This document shows positions 27,159 through 35,763 of a stretch of 64,000 nucleotides of DNA, piece after piece. The notes beneath the pieces are model-generated. The model was not told the DNA's origin, searched no databases, and was given only the letters and a program-made list of their open reading frames with translations. Positions within the stretch are counted from its first letter, which is position 1. Every line of letters starts with the position of its first letter. The stretch covers positions 1-64,000 of the forward strand of contig CAMDKM010000005.1 of NCBI GenBank assembly GCA_945900965.1, in the 5' to 3' direction. The position numbers and the translations under genes are program-made. The DNA comes from Bordetella parapertussis (GTDB lineage: Bacteria; Pseudomonadota; Gammaproteobacteria; Burkholderiales; JACQAP01).

Positions 27159-27604
27159 TCTCACCGCAGAGGACGCGGAGGACGCAGAGGAAAAACTAGT
27201 AATTGTTGGCAACCCATGATTATGCCGTTACGCATGTGAGCGACGTTAAAGTTCAAAAGATACCCGAGTCTTTTATTGCTTAACTTTAGGTAGCTCAGCA
27301 ACTGCGCGGTATGAATAGGCAGCAATTTTTCAGCAACCTTGATCTCAGCAATCACCGTTTTGGCGACAAGCAAGTCAACCCGGTAACCAGCATCCAATCT
27401 TACCTCCTTATAAATTACCGGGAGTGGGACTTGCCGATCCGCTTGTATACCGGCAATGGAGAGTTCGTGAAGGAGGCACACTTCATAAGTGCTTTCGAGA
27501 AGACCCGGGCCCAACCCAGTATGAACTTTGATGGCGCAACCAATAAGCACCTCGCCTATTTCATTCTCACTCATGCATTTCCTCCGCGTCCTCGGTGGTG
27601 AGAG
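27159..27604. mobile_element. Full-length inverted-repeat element encoding a GxxExxY protein (copy F)
   Basis: 446-bp unit bounded by CTCTCACCGCAGAGGACGCG and CTCCGCGTCCTCGGTGGTGA. Inside is a single minus-strand gene that spans nearly the whole unit. The right arm, read on the minus strand, supplies the ribosome binding site (GGAGGAAA); the left arm supplies the last codons and the stop codon. Copies with the same ends but no gene lie at 19898-20116, 28680-28849 and 31931-32088. The element sits exactly between trpD and trpC. Mobility is inferred from this pattern and no transposase is visible. Confidence 0.7.
27161..27574 (-). CDS. GxxExxY family protein, PD-(D/E)XK nuclease-like
   Basis: 137 residues. 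The family motif is G24-LL-E27-ST-Y30. A PD-(D/E)XK-type core follows: Asp67 in GYRVDLLV, Glu77 and Lys79 in IAEIKV, and Gln91 in TAQLLSYLKL. The NFNVAHMRNGI segment is also typical of the family. The last 11 residues ([11 protein letters not shown]) are encoded by the repeat arm. Translation should be strong, with GGAGGAAATGC before the ATG. The function of the family is not established; nuclease activity is inferred from the conserved residues. The gene fills an inverted-repeat element between trpD and trpC. Confidence 0.88.
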   Translation of the reverse strand: MSENEIGEVLIGCAIKVHTGLGPGLLESTYEVCLLHELSIAGIQADRQVPLPVIYKEVRLDAGYRVDLLVAKTVIAEIKVAEKLLPIHTAQLLSYLKLSNKRLGYLLNFNVAHMRNGIIMGCQQLLVFPLRPPRPLR

Positions 27605-27606
27605 TG

Positions 27607-28632
27607 TCAGGCTTTAAGTTTTTGGGTATAGGCAACAAATTGATCGAGTTTGTTGCGGGCAGCGCCGTTTGTTATGACTTCCAGGGCCTTGCGGACACCT
27701 GACTCATGGCTGTCGGCAACACCGGCCACATAGATGGCGGCGCCGGCATTCAGCGCCAGGATGTCTCGCGCCGGGCCATGCTTGGCTGACAAGGCGGCCA
27801 GCATCATGTCTTTCGACTCTTTGCCGTCTGCGACACGAATGGCGGACAGGTCGATAAGCTCCATTCCAAATTGCCGGGGATGAATGGTGTATTCGCGGAC
27901 TTCGTCATTCTTCAATTCGGCAATCAGCGTCTCGCCCGCCGTCGATATTTCGTCCAGCCCTTCCAGACCGTGTACCACCATGACGTGTCGGCTGCCGAGA
28001 CGTTGCAGCACGCGCGCCTGAATGCCAACCAGGTCCTGATGGAAAACGCCCATCAACTGATTGGCGGCACCTGCCGGGTTGGTAAGAGGGCCAAGAATGT
28101 TGAACAAAGTGCGAACGCCCAGTTCGCGGCGCACGGGTGCGGCGTGTTTCATGGCGCTGTGATGATTGGGCGCAAACATGAATCCGACACCCACCTCGTC
28201 GATGCATTGCGCGACCTGTGAGGGGGTCAGACCAAGGTTGGCGCCCAGTGCTTCCAAAACATCCGCGCTGCCGGATTTGCTCGACACCGAACGCCCGCCG
28301 TGTTTTGCCACCTTCACACCGGCGGCCGCGGCAACAAAAGCCGCCGCCGTGGAAATGTTAAAAGTATGGGCATTGTCGCCACCGGTACCGCAGGTATCCA
28401 GCAGGCGATCCCGGTTGCCGACTTCCACCTTGGTGGAAAATTCGCGCATGACCTGCGCCGCCGCGGCAATTTCGCCAATGGTCTCCTTTTTCACCCGCAG
28501 GCCGATGATGATCGCCGCGATCAAGGTTGGCGACATTTCCCCGCTCATGATCTGCCGCATGAGCGAGAGCATCTCTTCGTGAAATATCTCCCGATGTTCA
28601 ATAACCCGAAGCAGTGCGTCCTGCGGTGTCAT
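27607..28632 (-). CDS. trpD: Anthranilate phosphoribosyltransferase TrpD
   Basis: 341 residues. It transfers phosphoribose from PRPP to anthranilate. The glycine-rich PRPP site [38 protein letters not shown] and the [10 protein letters not shown] segment are all present. ATG 28632 ([17 protein letters not shown]) is the family start; the frame extends upstream into repeat G, where it reads as repeat-derived residues. The stop codon is 2 bp from the GxxExxY element. Confidence 0.96.
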   Translation of the reverse strand: MTPQDALLRVIEHREIFHEEMLSLMRQIMSGEMSPTLIAAIIIGLRVKKETIGEIAAAAQVMREFSTKVEVGNRDRLLDTCGTGGDNAHTFNISTAAAFVAAAAGVKVAKHGGRSVSSKSGSADVLEALGANLGLTPSQVAQCIDEVGVGFMFAPNHHSAMKHAAPVRRELGVRTLFNILGPLTNPAGAANQLMGVFHQDLVGIQARVLQRLGSRHVMVVHGLEGLDEISTAGETLIAELKNDEVREYTIHPRQFGMELIDLSAIRVADGKESKDMMLAALSAKHGPARDILALNAGAAIYVAGVADSHESGVRKALEVITNGAARNKLDQFVAYTQKLKA

Positions 28633-28679
28633 GTCTGATCCCGTTTGATGATCGCTTGAATTCCGTAGTACAAAAATAG

Positions 28680-28849
28680 CTCTCACCGCAGAGGACGCGG
28701 AGGACGCAGAGGAAAACCACAAACGAGGGAAAACGAACGTACGAGAAATTAGAGGAAGTCACGCGACGAATTTAACACCGGCAACTCTTTCTCTCGATTT
28801 TCCTCGCCTTCGCCTTTCCTCCGCGTCCTCCGCGTCCTCTGCGGTGAGC
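28680..28849. repeat. Inverted repeat, GAGGACGC arm type (copy G)
   Basis: The ends are CTCTCACCGCAGAGGACGCG and GCGTCCTCTGCGGTGAG, as in the GxxExxY element; the interior is about 110 bp with no gene. It fills the gap between trpG and trpD. Confidence 0.85.
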
Positions 28850-28860
28850 GCGTTGGCCTT

Positions 28861-29424
28861 TCAATCCTTCAAAAAATTCGCCAGTAAATCATGGCCGCGC
28901 TCGGTCAGGATCGATTCCGGATGGAACTGAACACCTTCCACCTTCAGCCGCCTGTGCCGGACGCCCATGATGTCGCCATCGTCGGTCCAGGCCGTAATTT
29001 CGAGATCTTCCGGCAGGGAATCGCGCTCGATAACCAGAGAATGATATCGCGTCGCCGTTAGCGGCTCGGGCAAGTTTCGGAAAACGCCTAACTGTCGATG
29101 ATGAATCGCCGAAGTTTTGCCATGCATCAGTTGCTTCGCATGCACGATCCGTCCTCCGAACGCCTGGCCGATCGACTGATGCCCAAGGCACACGCCCAGT
29201 ATGGGGATCTTGCCGGCAAACTCGCGTATCGCGAGTACTGACACCCCGGCTTCATTCGGAGTGCATGGTCCCGGCGATACCACGATGCGGTCCGGACCAA
29301 GCGCGGCAATTTGTGGGATGTCCAATTCGTCGTTGCGCACCACCTTGACCTGCTCGCCCAACTCGCCGAAATACTGGACCAGGTTGTAGGTGAAGGAATC
29401 GTAATTATCTATCATCAATAACAT
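28861..29424 (-). CDS. trpG: Anthranilate synthase glutamine amidotransferase TrpG
   Basis: 187 residues. Class I amidotransferase subunit supplying ammonia to TrpE; homologues often double as PabA in folate synthesis. The catalytic cysteine is in [15 protein letters not shown], and the His-Glu pair is in [11 protein letters not shown]. The oxyanion segment [11 protein letters not shown] is present. ATG 29424 ([19 protein letters not shown]) is the family start. Repeats G and H flank the gene. Confidence 0.96.
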   Translation of the reverse strand: MLLMIDNYDSFTYNLVQYFGELGEQVKVVRNDELDIPQIAALGPDRIVVSPGPCTPNEAGVSVLAIREFAGKIPILGVCLGHQSIGQAFGGRIVHAKQLMHGKTSAIHHRQLGVFRNLPEPLTATRYHSLVIERDSLPEDLEITAWTDDGDIMGVRHRRLKVEGVQFHPESILTERGHDLLANFLKD

Positions 29425-29439
29425 GGTTAAAGACCTGTT

Positions 29440-29622
29440 AATCACGGAGGACACGGAGCAAGGCAGGGACATGATTTTGGAAACCAGCCTTGGATCGCCC
29501 CAGAAAGGTATTTAGTACCGACTCGCCAGTTTTCCCTTTGCGCTTTGGCCGTTTTTTCCTCCGTGCTCTAAAAGGGTACTCCACGCTTCGCGAGGGTATC
29601 CGTGTCCTCCGTGTTTCAAAAC
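29440..29622. repeat. Inverted repeat, CACGGAG arm type with nested insert (copy H)
   Basis: The left arm is AATCACGGAGGACACGGAG; the right arm contains TTTCCTCCGTGCTC, an insert at 29570-29599 (AAAAGGGTACTCC...GGGTAT, 30 bp), then CCGTGTCCTCCGTGTTTCAA. It fills the trpE-trpG gap. Its interior differs from those of copies C, D and N. Confidence 0.85.
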
Positions 29623-29631
29623 GATTGTTGA

Positions 29632-31104
29632 TTAGAGCTCCGCGTTCAGGCCGGCCTGCGCAATTTCGGCCGCACGCAGCAAGGCGCGCGCCTTGTTCTG
29701 GGTTTCTATCCACTCAGACTTGGGTACCGAGTCCGCGACAATTCCCGCGCCGGCCTGCACGTACAACTTGCCATCCTTGACTACGGCTGTTCGGATGGCG
29801 ATGGCGAGATCCATATCTCCGTTGAATCCCAGATAGCCCACCGCGCCAGCATAGATTCCACGTTTGCTGGGTTCGAGCTCGTCGATGATTTCCATCGCCC
29901 GCACTTTTGCCGCCCCGCTTACCGTTCCCGCGGGGAAGGTCGCCTTGAGCACCGCCATGGCATCCAGCCCGGGCCGGAGTTTTCCCTCGACGTTGGAAAC
30001 AATATGCATGACATGGGAGTAGCGCTCGATCGTCATGTTTTCGGTCACCCGAATGCTGCCGATTTCCGCCACTCTGCCCAGATCGTTGCGGCCAAGATCC
30101 ATCAGCATCACGTGTTCGGCGCGCTCCTTGGGGTCGGCGAGCAATTCCGATTCCAGTGCGGCGTCCAGTTCGCGATTCGCGCCCCGCGGACGCGTTCCCG
30201 CGATCGGTCGGACCGTGACGGTGCCGCTTTCAAGGCGTACCAGAATCTCCGGCGAGGCGCCCACCACATGAAAGTTGCCCATGTCGAAATAGAACATGTA
30301 GGGCGAGGGATTCAGCGCCCGCAAGGCCCGATAAAGGGAAAGCGGCGAAGCGCGAAATGGCACGCTCATACGCTGCGAGAGCACCACCTGCATGATGTCG
30401 CCCTCGAAGATGTAACGCTTGGCGCGCTCGACGGCGGCGATAAAATCACTTTCGACGAATTCGCAGGCTATCGGTGCCGGGGCCGATGGCACTTCTGGCG
30501 GCACCACGACAGGCTCGCGAAGCATCTTCAACAATTCCTTGAGCCGGCTTTGCGCCCAAGCGTAGGCATCGGCCTGACCGGGATCAGCATAGACCACGAG
30601 AAAAAGTTTGCCCGAAAGATTGTCCAGAACGACGAGTTGCTCGGATAACAGGAGCAGGATATCCGGCGTGTCGAGTACGTCCGGCTTGTGGATTGGCGAA
30701 AGTTTCTTCTCGATGTAACGAACGGTGTCGTACCCGAAACACCCCACCAGCCCCCCCAGGAATCTCGGCAGACCCGGTCGGCTCGCCGCCCGGAAACGCG
30801 CATGACAGGAAGAAACGAAGGTCAGCGGATCTTCGTATTCGGCCTGGCTGACCAGGGATTCGCCATGGAACTCGGCACAAGTGTTGCCCCGAATTTCGAA
30901 CCGGGTTTGCGCCGGCAGGCCGATAAACGAATACCGCCCGAATCGTTCGCCCCCTTGAACGGATTCCAGCAAATACGAATAGGGCTTATTGGCTAGCTTG
31001 AGGTAGACCGACAGCGGGGTGTCGAGGTCGGCGAAGGTCTCCAGTACAACCGGGACACGGTTATAACCCTGCGCGGCAAATTGCCTGAATTCCTGTTCGA
31101 TCAT
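29632..31104 (-). CDS. trpE: Anthranilate synthase component I TrpE
   Basis: 490 residues. Converts chorismate to anthranilate with ammonia from TrpG. The N-terminal LLES segment (SYLLESVQGGERFGRYSFIG) is the tryptophan feedback-inhibition region. The chorismate-binding domain shows PIAGTRPRG, EHVMLMDLGRNDLGRVAE and GTVSGAAKVRAMEII. ATG 31104 (MIEQEFRQF) is chosen over an upstream in-frame ATG by comparison with the family. It heads the trpEGDC genes on the minus strand after rpe and gph. No clear attenuator is visible in 31105-31239. Confidence 0.96.
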   Translation of the reverse strand: MIEQEFRQFAAQGYNRVPVVLETFADLDTPLSVYLKLANKPYSYLLESVQGGERFGRYSFIGLPAQTRFEIRGNTCAEFHGESLVSQAEYEDPLTFVSSCHARFRAASRPGLPRFLGGLVGCFGYDTVRYIEKKLSPIHKPDVLDTPDILLLLSEQLVVLDNLSGKLFLVVYADPGQADAYAWAQSRLKELLKMLREPVVVPPEVPSAPAPIACEFVESDFIAAVERAKRYIFEGDIMQVVLSQRMSVPFRASPLSLYRALRALNPSPYMFYFDMGNFHVVGASPEILVRLESGTVTVRPIAGTRPRGANRELDAALESELLADPKERAEHVMLMDLGRNDLGRVAEIGSIRVTENMTIERYSHVMHIVSNVEGKLRPGLDAMAVLKATFPAGTVSGAAKVRAMEIIDELEPSKRGIYAGAVGYLGFNGDMDLAIAIRTAVVKDGKLYVQAGAGIVADSVPKSEWIETQNKARALLRAAEIAQAGLNAEL

Positions 31105-31239
31105 GACGAACTCCTGAAAAATCAAAAATCACCAATGCGGAAAACTACGCCTGAATACGGCGCCAGAACGCGTGCGGGCGCCACCAACGCCAGCCGGTCC
31201 AGGTTTTCTGCCTCGGGATTTCCATTTTCAGCAAGCTCA

Positions 31240-31923
31240 TCACTCAGGGAATCGGATCAATTCCAGTACATCGTTAAGCGTTGGCACTATAGCATCGCAA
31301 TCCAGTTCCTGCACTTCGAGGTTTCCACGATATCCGTAGGGTACGCAGAATACCGGGCAGCCGGCGGCACGCGCGGCGCCGGTGTCGGCGGACGAATCCC
31401 CAATCATGAGCAAACGTGCCGGTGGCACGCCGAACACCCCGGCAACATGCAGCAAGGGCAAGGGATCGGGCTTCTTGCGCGACAGGCTGTCGCCCGACAA
31501 AACAAGATCCAGCTCGGGCATCAATGCCAGATGTTTCAACAAAGGTTCCGCGAAACGTTTTGGCTTGTTGGTGACACAGGCCAGCTTAAGGCCGCGATGG
31601 CGCAGCGACGCGAGCGTCGAAAAAACATCGGGATAAGGTGTCGATGCCCGCGTGAGAACCTCGGTGTAGTGCCGGTCAAAACTTGCCGCCGCGCGATCAA
31701 ACAATTCTGCGACGGGTTCACCGACCTCATCTGCATCCAGCAGCCGCGCCACCAACCGTTGTACGCCGTTGCCCACATAGCCGCGGACTGTTGCCTCCGT
31801 GACGGCAAAGCGACCAATGTCGGCCAACATCCGATTGGCAGCTTCGTGCAGGTCGGGCAGGGTTTCGACCAGCGTCCCGTCCAGATCGAACGCCACCGCC
31901 CTAATTTCAATCGGGAATTTCAA
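31240..31923 (-). CDS. gph: Phosphoglycolate phosphatase Gph
   Basis: 227-residue HAD hydrolase. Motif I is AFDLDGTLVETLPDL with the nucleophile and acid Asp; motif II is CVTNKPKRF; motif III is the lysine region SRKKPDPLPLL; motif IV is MIGDSSADTGAARAAG. It hydrolyses 2-phosphoglycolate formed in DNA repair or by Rubisco oxygenation. The order rpe-gph-trpE is conserved in betaproteobacteria. Repeat I lies between rpe and this gene. Confidence 0.93.
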   Translation of the reverse strand: MKFPIEIRAVAFDLDGTLVETLPDLHEAANRMLADIGRFAVTEATVRGYVGNGVQRLVARLLDADEVGEPVAELFDRAAASFDRHYTEVLTRASTPYPDVFSTLASLRHRGLKLACVTNKPKRFAEPLLKHLALMPELDLVLSGDSLSRKKPDPLPLLHVAGVFGVPPARLLMIGDSSADTGAARAAGCPVFCVPYGYRGNLEVQELDCDAIVPTLNDVLELIRFPE

Positions 31924-31930
31924 AGAAAAT

Positions 31931-32088
31931 TCTCACCGCAGAGGACGCAGAGGAAAAGCAGTACGAGTAGAAACACACAGAATTCAAGACTGGGTTGGCG
32001 CCCAATTGATTACCAACAATGGGTTTCGACTCTGGCGTGCTTTTTCTCTCGCTTTTCCTCCGCGTCCTTTGCGTCCTCCGCGGTGAGC
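31931..32088. repeat. Inverted repeat, GAGGACGC arm type (copy I)
   Basis: The ends are TCTCACCGCAGAGGACGCAG and GCGTCCTCCGCGGTGAG. The left arm has one 9-bp unit fewer than copies E, F and G. The interior contains no gene. It fills the rpe-gph gap. Confidence 0.85.
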
Positions 32089-32109
32089 GTCGGGTTGGGC
32101 ATAAATATC

Positions 32110-32769
32110 TCACCTATTCGCAAGTTCGAAACGCATGGCGGCGATGGTTGCCTTGTAATTCCCGCTGCCAAAAATCGCCGAACCCGCGACAAAAGTATCC
32201 GCGCCCGCGTGCGCGATTTCGGCAATGTTCTCCACCTTCACTCCGCCATCGACCTCCAGCCAGATATCTCTCCCGCTGGCGGCGATTCGGCGGCGCACGG
32301 CACGTAATTTTTCCAAGGTTGCCGGGATAAAATTCTGTCCGCCAAACCCCGGGTTAACCGACATCACCAATATCAGATCGAGTTTGTCCAGTGTGTGATC
32401 CAACCAGGAAAGCGGAGAGGCCGGATTGAGGACCATGCCGACCTTGCACCCGCATTCTCGGATCAGGCCAATTGTACGATCGACGTGATCCGAGGCTTCG
32501 GGGTGAAAACTGATCAGGTTGGCCCCGGCCCGGGCAAAATCGGGAACCAGGCGATCCACCGGTTTGACCATCAAATGCACATCGATCATCGCCTTGGTCA
32601 GCGGACGTATGGCCTCGCATACCAGCGGCCCCACCGTCAGATTTGGGACGTAGTGGTTGTCCATTACGTCGAAGTGCACGATATCCGCCCCGGCCGAAAT
32701 CACGGCCTGCACTTCCTCGCCAAGTTTGGCGAAATTCGCGGACAAGATACTGGGAGCAATCCGGTACAT
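32110..32769 (-). CDS. rpe: Ribulose-phosphate 3-epimerase Rpe
   Basis: 219-residue TIM-barrel enzyme interconverting ribulose 5-phosphate and xylulose 5-phosphate. The conserved segments [53 protein letters not shown] and WLEVDGGVK are intact, including the metal-binding His and Asp residues. ATG 32769 (MYRIAPSIL) is the family start. It is divergent from apaG with about 90 bp between the start codons. Confidence 0.96.
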   Translation of the reverse strand: MYRIAPSILSANFAKLGEEVQAVISAGADIVHFDVMDNHYVPNLTVGPLVCEAIRPLTKAMIDVHLMVKPVDRLVPDFARAGANLISFHPEASDHVDRTIGLIRECGCKVGMVLNPASPLSWLDHTLDKLDLILVMSVNPGFGGQNFIPATLEKLRAVRRRIAASGRDIWLEVDGGVKVENIAEIAHAGADTFVAGSAIFGSGNYKATIAAMRFELANR

Positions 32770-32861
32770 TGTTGTATCTATCAACAGAAAAGTCGGCGCA
32801 TTGTAACAAACGGGTTCAAACCGGCCTTGCCACACGCCGGGGTTTACGGTGAAATGCACCG

Positions 32862-33239
32862 ATGACGGAAAAAAAGAAGTACGACATTACAATCTCGACA
32901 CGTACCACCTATCTTCCCGAACAGTCGGATGACGGCAGGTACGTGTTTGCCTATACGATAACCATCGTCAATTCAGGATCGCTGGCGGCTCGCCTGATCA
33001 GTCGGCACTGGGTCATCACCGACGCCGAAAAAACCGTTCAGGAAGTCCGAGGCGATGGCGTGGTGGGGAATCAACCCTATCTGAGACCCGGGGAAAGTTT
33101 CGAATACACCAGCGGCACGTCGATCGACACCCCGGTAGGCACCATGCACGGCAGTTATCAAATGCTTGCCGACGACGGCACCGAGTTCGATGCCAAGATT
33201 CCCCAATTCACCCTTAGCATGCCGCGAACCCTGCACTGA
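32862..33239 (+). CDS. apaG: ApaG protein
   Basis: 125 residues of the ApaG/DUF525 immunoglobulin-like fold. The [29 protein letters not shown] segment and the GEGVVGxxPxLxPGExFEYTSG-like stretch ([20 protein letters not shown]) are diagnostic. The molecular function is uncertain; the family is linked by genetics to Co2+ and diadenosine tetraphosphate phenotypes. Divergent from rpe. Confidence 0.94.
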   Translation: MTEKKKYDITISTRTTYLPEQSDDGRYVFAYTITIVNSGSLAARLISRHWVITDAEKTVQEVRGDGVVGNQPYLRPGESFEYTSGTSIDTPVGTMHGSYQMLADDGTEFDAKIPQFTLSMPRTLH

Positions 33240-33252
33240 TTCACAAATTTAT

Positions 33253-33454
33253 GGTGGCAGCGCCTCACGGCACTACCTTGAGCGCCTTTGTCCGAGAATA
33301 AGGCGCAGTACGTAGCCCGTATGCAGCGCAGCGGAATACGGGGAAAACGTACGGTTGCGGCACCCTACCCGGATTGCGCTGCGCTCCATCCGGGCGACAT
33401 ACCATAGTTGTCCCGGCATCCGATCCTAAGGTAGTGCCATGAGTGGCACCGCCC
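33253..33454. repeat. Composite inverted repeat with two inner REP-like palindromes
   Basis: The outer arms GGCACTACCTTGAG (33269-33282) and CTAAGGTAGTGCC (33426-33438) pair, with further imperfect matches outside them. Two inner palindromes, 33312-33343 (CCCGTATGCAGCGCAGCGGA and its partner) and 33365-33395 (CCCGGATTGCGCTGCGCTCC and its partner), are REP/BIME-like. There is no coding sequence. Confidence 0.7.
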
Positions 33455-33487
33455 GTTCTCAGGCGGAAAGAAGTCACGGCAAGACGC

Positions 33488-33589
33488 TCAGTCTTTTTTG
33501 TCCTTTCCGCCACGCCTGGGTATCGTCCACCAGATGATGAATATGAAAAGCGCCAGTGGAATAATGACTTCGAGCGCCATCCAGATCAT
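33488..33589 (-). CDS. Small single-span membrane protein (33 aa)
   Basis: A short frame, ATG to TGA, not overlapped by another gene: MIWMALEVIIPLALFIFIIW followed by WTIPRRGGKDKKD. One strongly hydrophobic segment is followed by a positively charged tail, the usual composition of a small inner-membrane protein. A CTG five codons upstream could be an alternative start. I do not recognise a family. It lies between apaG and the divergent mltA, with its start about 80 bp from that of mltA. Confidence 0.5.
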   Translation of the reverse strand: MIWMALEVIIPLALFIFIIWWTIPRRGGKDKKD

Positions 33590-33667
33590 TGCCGCACCGA
33601 ACAGAGCCGGACCGTGTTAGTCGGGTTGGTATACTGCCGCGCAAATTTCTTAAAATTTATTGACTGC

Positions 33668-34930
33668 ATGATGGTTAGAATATGGGTGGCCGCTTTGTTA
33701 TGTTTCGGCGCATTAGCCGGTGGCTGCGTAAGTGTATCCAATACGCCGACGCCAGTGACGATCGAGCCTCCGGCACCCGCGGCCGAGCCTGAAGTTATCC
33801 CGAGGGTAGAGCCAACTCCGTCGCCGCCCGAAGCGGTAATTGCGCCTGCCGCACAGACCAGGATTTTCCTGGCGCAGGACTGGAAAAATCTACCGGGCTG
33901 GGAAATGGACAATCCCTCGCATGCGGTGGAAACATTTCGCCTTTCCTGCCCCAGCCTGCGGGACCAGCTTGAGTGGAAATCGGCATGCGACGCTGCTTTC
34001 GCCGTGGATACGCGCGATTCGACCAAGGCGCACCGATTTTTCGAATCCAGTTTTGTTCCCTACCTCATTCTCAACAAGGACGGAACTCGCGAAGGCTTGA
34101 TTACCGGCTACTACGAACCCCTGCTCAAGGGAAACCGGACGCCCAATCGCGTCTATCGATATCCGATCTACGGCGTACCCGATGATCTGGTGGTGGTCGA
34201 CCTGGTGGCATTACATCCGCAATTGAAGGGTGTGCGCCTGCGGGGACGACTCGAGGGCAACAAGGTCGTTCCCTATTATTCCCGCGCCGAAATCGAGCGT
34301 GGCGACGCGCGGGTGCGCGGCCGGGAAATAATTTGGGTCGACGACATCGTGGAACTGTTTTTTCTGCAGATACAGGGGTCTGGCCGCGTCGAATTGCCTG
34401 GCGGGAGCGTGGTCCGTATCGGCTTTGCTGAACACAACGGCCATCCGTTTCGTTCCATCGGGCGAATACTGATAGAGCGCGGCGAAATTTCTGCGGACAA
34501 GGCGTCGATGCAGGGGATCAAGAACTGGGCGAAACTTCATCCCGACCGGCTTGCCGCTTTACTACAGGAAAACCCCGCCTACGTGTTCTTTCGCGAGATG
34601 CCGGCCTCCGAGATGGGGCCAATCGGCGCGCAAGGTGTGGCACTCACGCCGGGGCGCAGCATCGCAGTCGACCCAGCGACAGTGCCACTGGGGGCGCCGG
34701 TTTTCCTGTCCACGACCTGGCCGCTGTCGACACGCCCACTGAATCGTCTGGTCATTGCTCAAGATACCGGATCCGCAATCAAGGGTGCAGTCCGCGCGGA
34801 TTTTTTCTGGGGGTTTGGAGAAGAGGCAGGGCAGCTCGCCGGTCGTATGCGTCAGAGCGGGCGTCTATGGATATTGTATCCGCGTGGTTTCTTGCCGCCG
34901 GGAAACCTGCTCACCGAGTCGCCGCGTTAA
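33668..34930 (+). CDS. mltA: Membrane-bound lytic transglycosylase A MltA
   Basis: 420-residue outer-membrane lipoprotein that cleaves peptidoglycan glycan strands to 1,6-anhydro products. The signal sequence ends in the lipobox LAGGC. A proline-rich linker follows, then the MltA domain (GLITGYYEPLLKGN) and the C-terminal 3D domain with the catalytic Asp region (LVIAQDTGSAIKGAVRADFFWG). The frame is open far upstream, but the ATG at 33668 (or 33671) gives the lipoprotein signal. It overlaps the convergent TonB-like gene by 20 bp. Confidence 0.94.
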   Translation: MMVRIWVAALLCFGALAGGCVSVSNTPTPVTIEPPAPAAEPEVIPRVEPTPSPPEAVIAPAAQTRIFLAQDWKNLPGWEMDNPSHAVETFRLSCPSLRDQLEWKSACDAAFAVDTRDSTKAHRFFESSFVPYLILNKDGTREGLITGYYEPLLKGNRTPNRVYRYPIYGVPDDLVVVDLVALHPQLKGVRLRGRLEGNKVVPYYSRAEIERGDARVRGREIIWVDDIVELFFLQIQGSGRVELPGGSVVRIGFAEHNGHPFRSIGRILIERGEISADKASMQGIKNWAKLHPDRLAALLQENPAYVFFREMPASEMGPIGAQGVALTPGRSIAVDPATVPLGAPVFLSTTWPLSTRPLNRLVIAQDTGSAIKGAVRADFFWGFGEEAGQLAGRMRQSGRLWILYPRGFLPPGNLLTESPR

Positions 34931-35639
34931 TCAGGGGTTCGATATCCACACGCAGCACAATCCGGCTGCGTACGACGCGACCGTCCTTTTGTGCCGGCGA
35001 AAACACTTCGCGCGCATAGGCCTGCATCACAGCCTCGTCGTACCGGCCTTCTGGCTCGGAATCCAGCAGCCTGGCATCGTTGACCTTGCCGAACTCGTCG
35101 ATCATCAATAACAGAGTCACTGTGCCGCGCGCCGAGGCAGCCTCGGGTATTTGCGGAACGACTTGTCGTAAAGCCAACGGGTAGACATCAAGTTCGCCGG
35201 CCGGGTGGAAGGCCAGATCCGGCACTTCCAGGAGTCGCGACTCTTCGCTGGACAATTCGACAATTGGCTCCTGCGTCCGCGTTTCGGATGGAGCAACAGG
35301 CTGCGCAACTAACGGCTCCGGTAAAGGCATTTCCATCGAGGGGGGTGTCCGAACGATGGCCGGCGGCAAGGCAAAGGGCAGGGCCGGCAAAGGGACAGAG
35401 CGTGGCGGCGGCTCGGAGTTCGCAGACAAGTGCGGGGGGGCAACTGAGGTCTGTCGCTCCGTGGGCTCCACGCGAATCAACCGGGCCTCAATCAGGACGT
35501 CTTTCGAAGAATTATTCGAACCCGGCCGCGATGGCAAACCGAACACCAGATAGGTGTGCGCAGCAATCGACAAAACCACGGCGAGAACGACCCGGCTGGA
35601 TACCGCGGACGAGAATCCGGTTCGTCGAATCCTTTGCAC
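34911..35639 (-). CDS. TonB-like energy transducer protein
   Basis: 242 residues. An N-terminal anchor (SRVVLAVVLSIAAHTYLVFGLP), a Pro/Glu-rich periplasmic spacer (about 55-140) and a TonB C-terminal-type domain (ARGTVTLLLMIDEFGKVNDARLLDSEPEGRYDEAVMQAY) make up the protein. No exbB or exbD lies beside it, so it may use a pair encoded elsewhere or be a TonB-fold protein with another task. It is convergent with mltA. Repeat J lies upstream of it. Confidence 0.82.
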   Translation of the reverse strand: MQRIRRTGFSSAVSSRVVLAVVLSIAAHTYLVFGLPSRPGSNNSSKDVLIEARLIRVEPTERQTSVAPPHLSANSEPPPRSVPLPALPFALPPAIVRTPPSMEMPLPEPLVAQPVAPSETRTQEPIVELSSEESRLLEVPDLAFHPAGELDVYPLALRQVVPQIPEAASARGTVTLLLMIDEFGKVNDARLLDSEPEGRYDEAVMQAYAREVFSPAQKDGRVVRSRIVLRVDIEPLINAATR

Positions 35640-35763
35640 GGCACTCCTCCGTCATTCAGCGCCCCGTAGATCGCAGCCCCAACATGATCCGGGCATTATC
35701 CCGGATATTCCATTAGCGCTCAATTTTCAATGGAAGATCCGAGTTCACTTGAAACGCAAAACT

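Noticed and set aside
31105-31239. trp leader peptide or attenuator before trpE
   Set aside because: No tandem Trp codons with alternative hairpins could be seen in this short gap.
31081-32307. Plus-strand open frame of 408 codons across gph, repeat I and rpe
   Set aside because: It spans two real minus-strand genes and a repeat, and has no recognisable domain.
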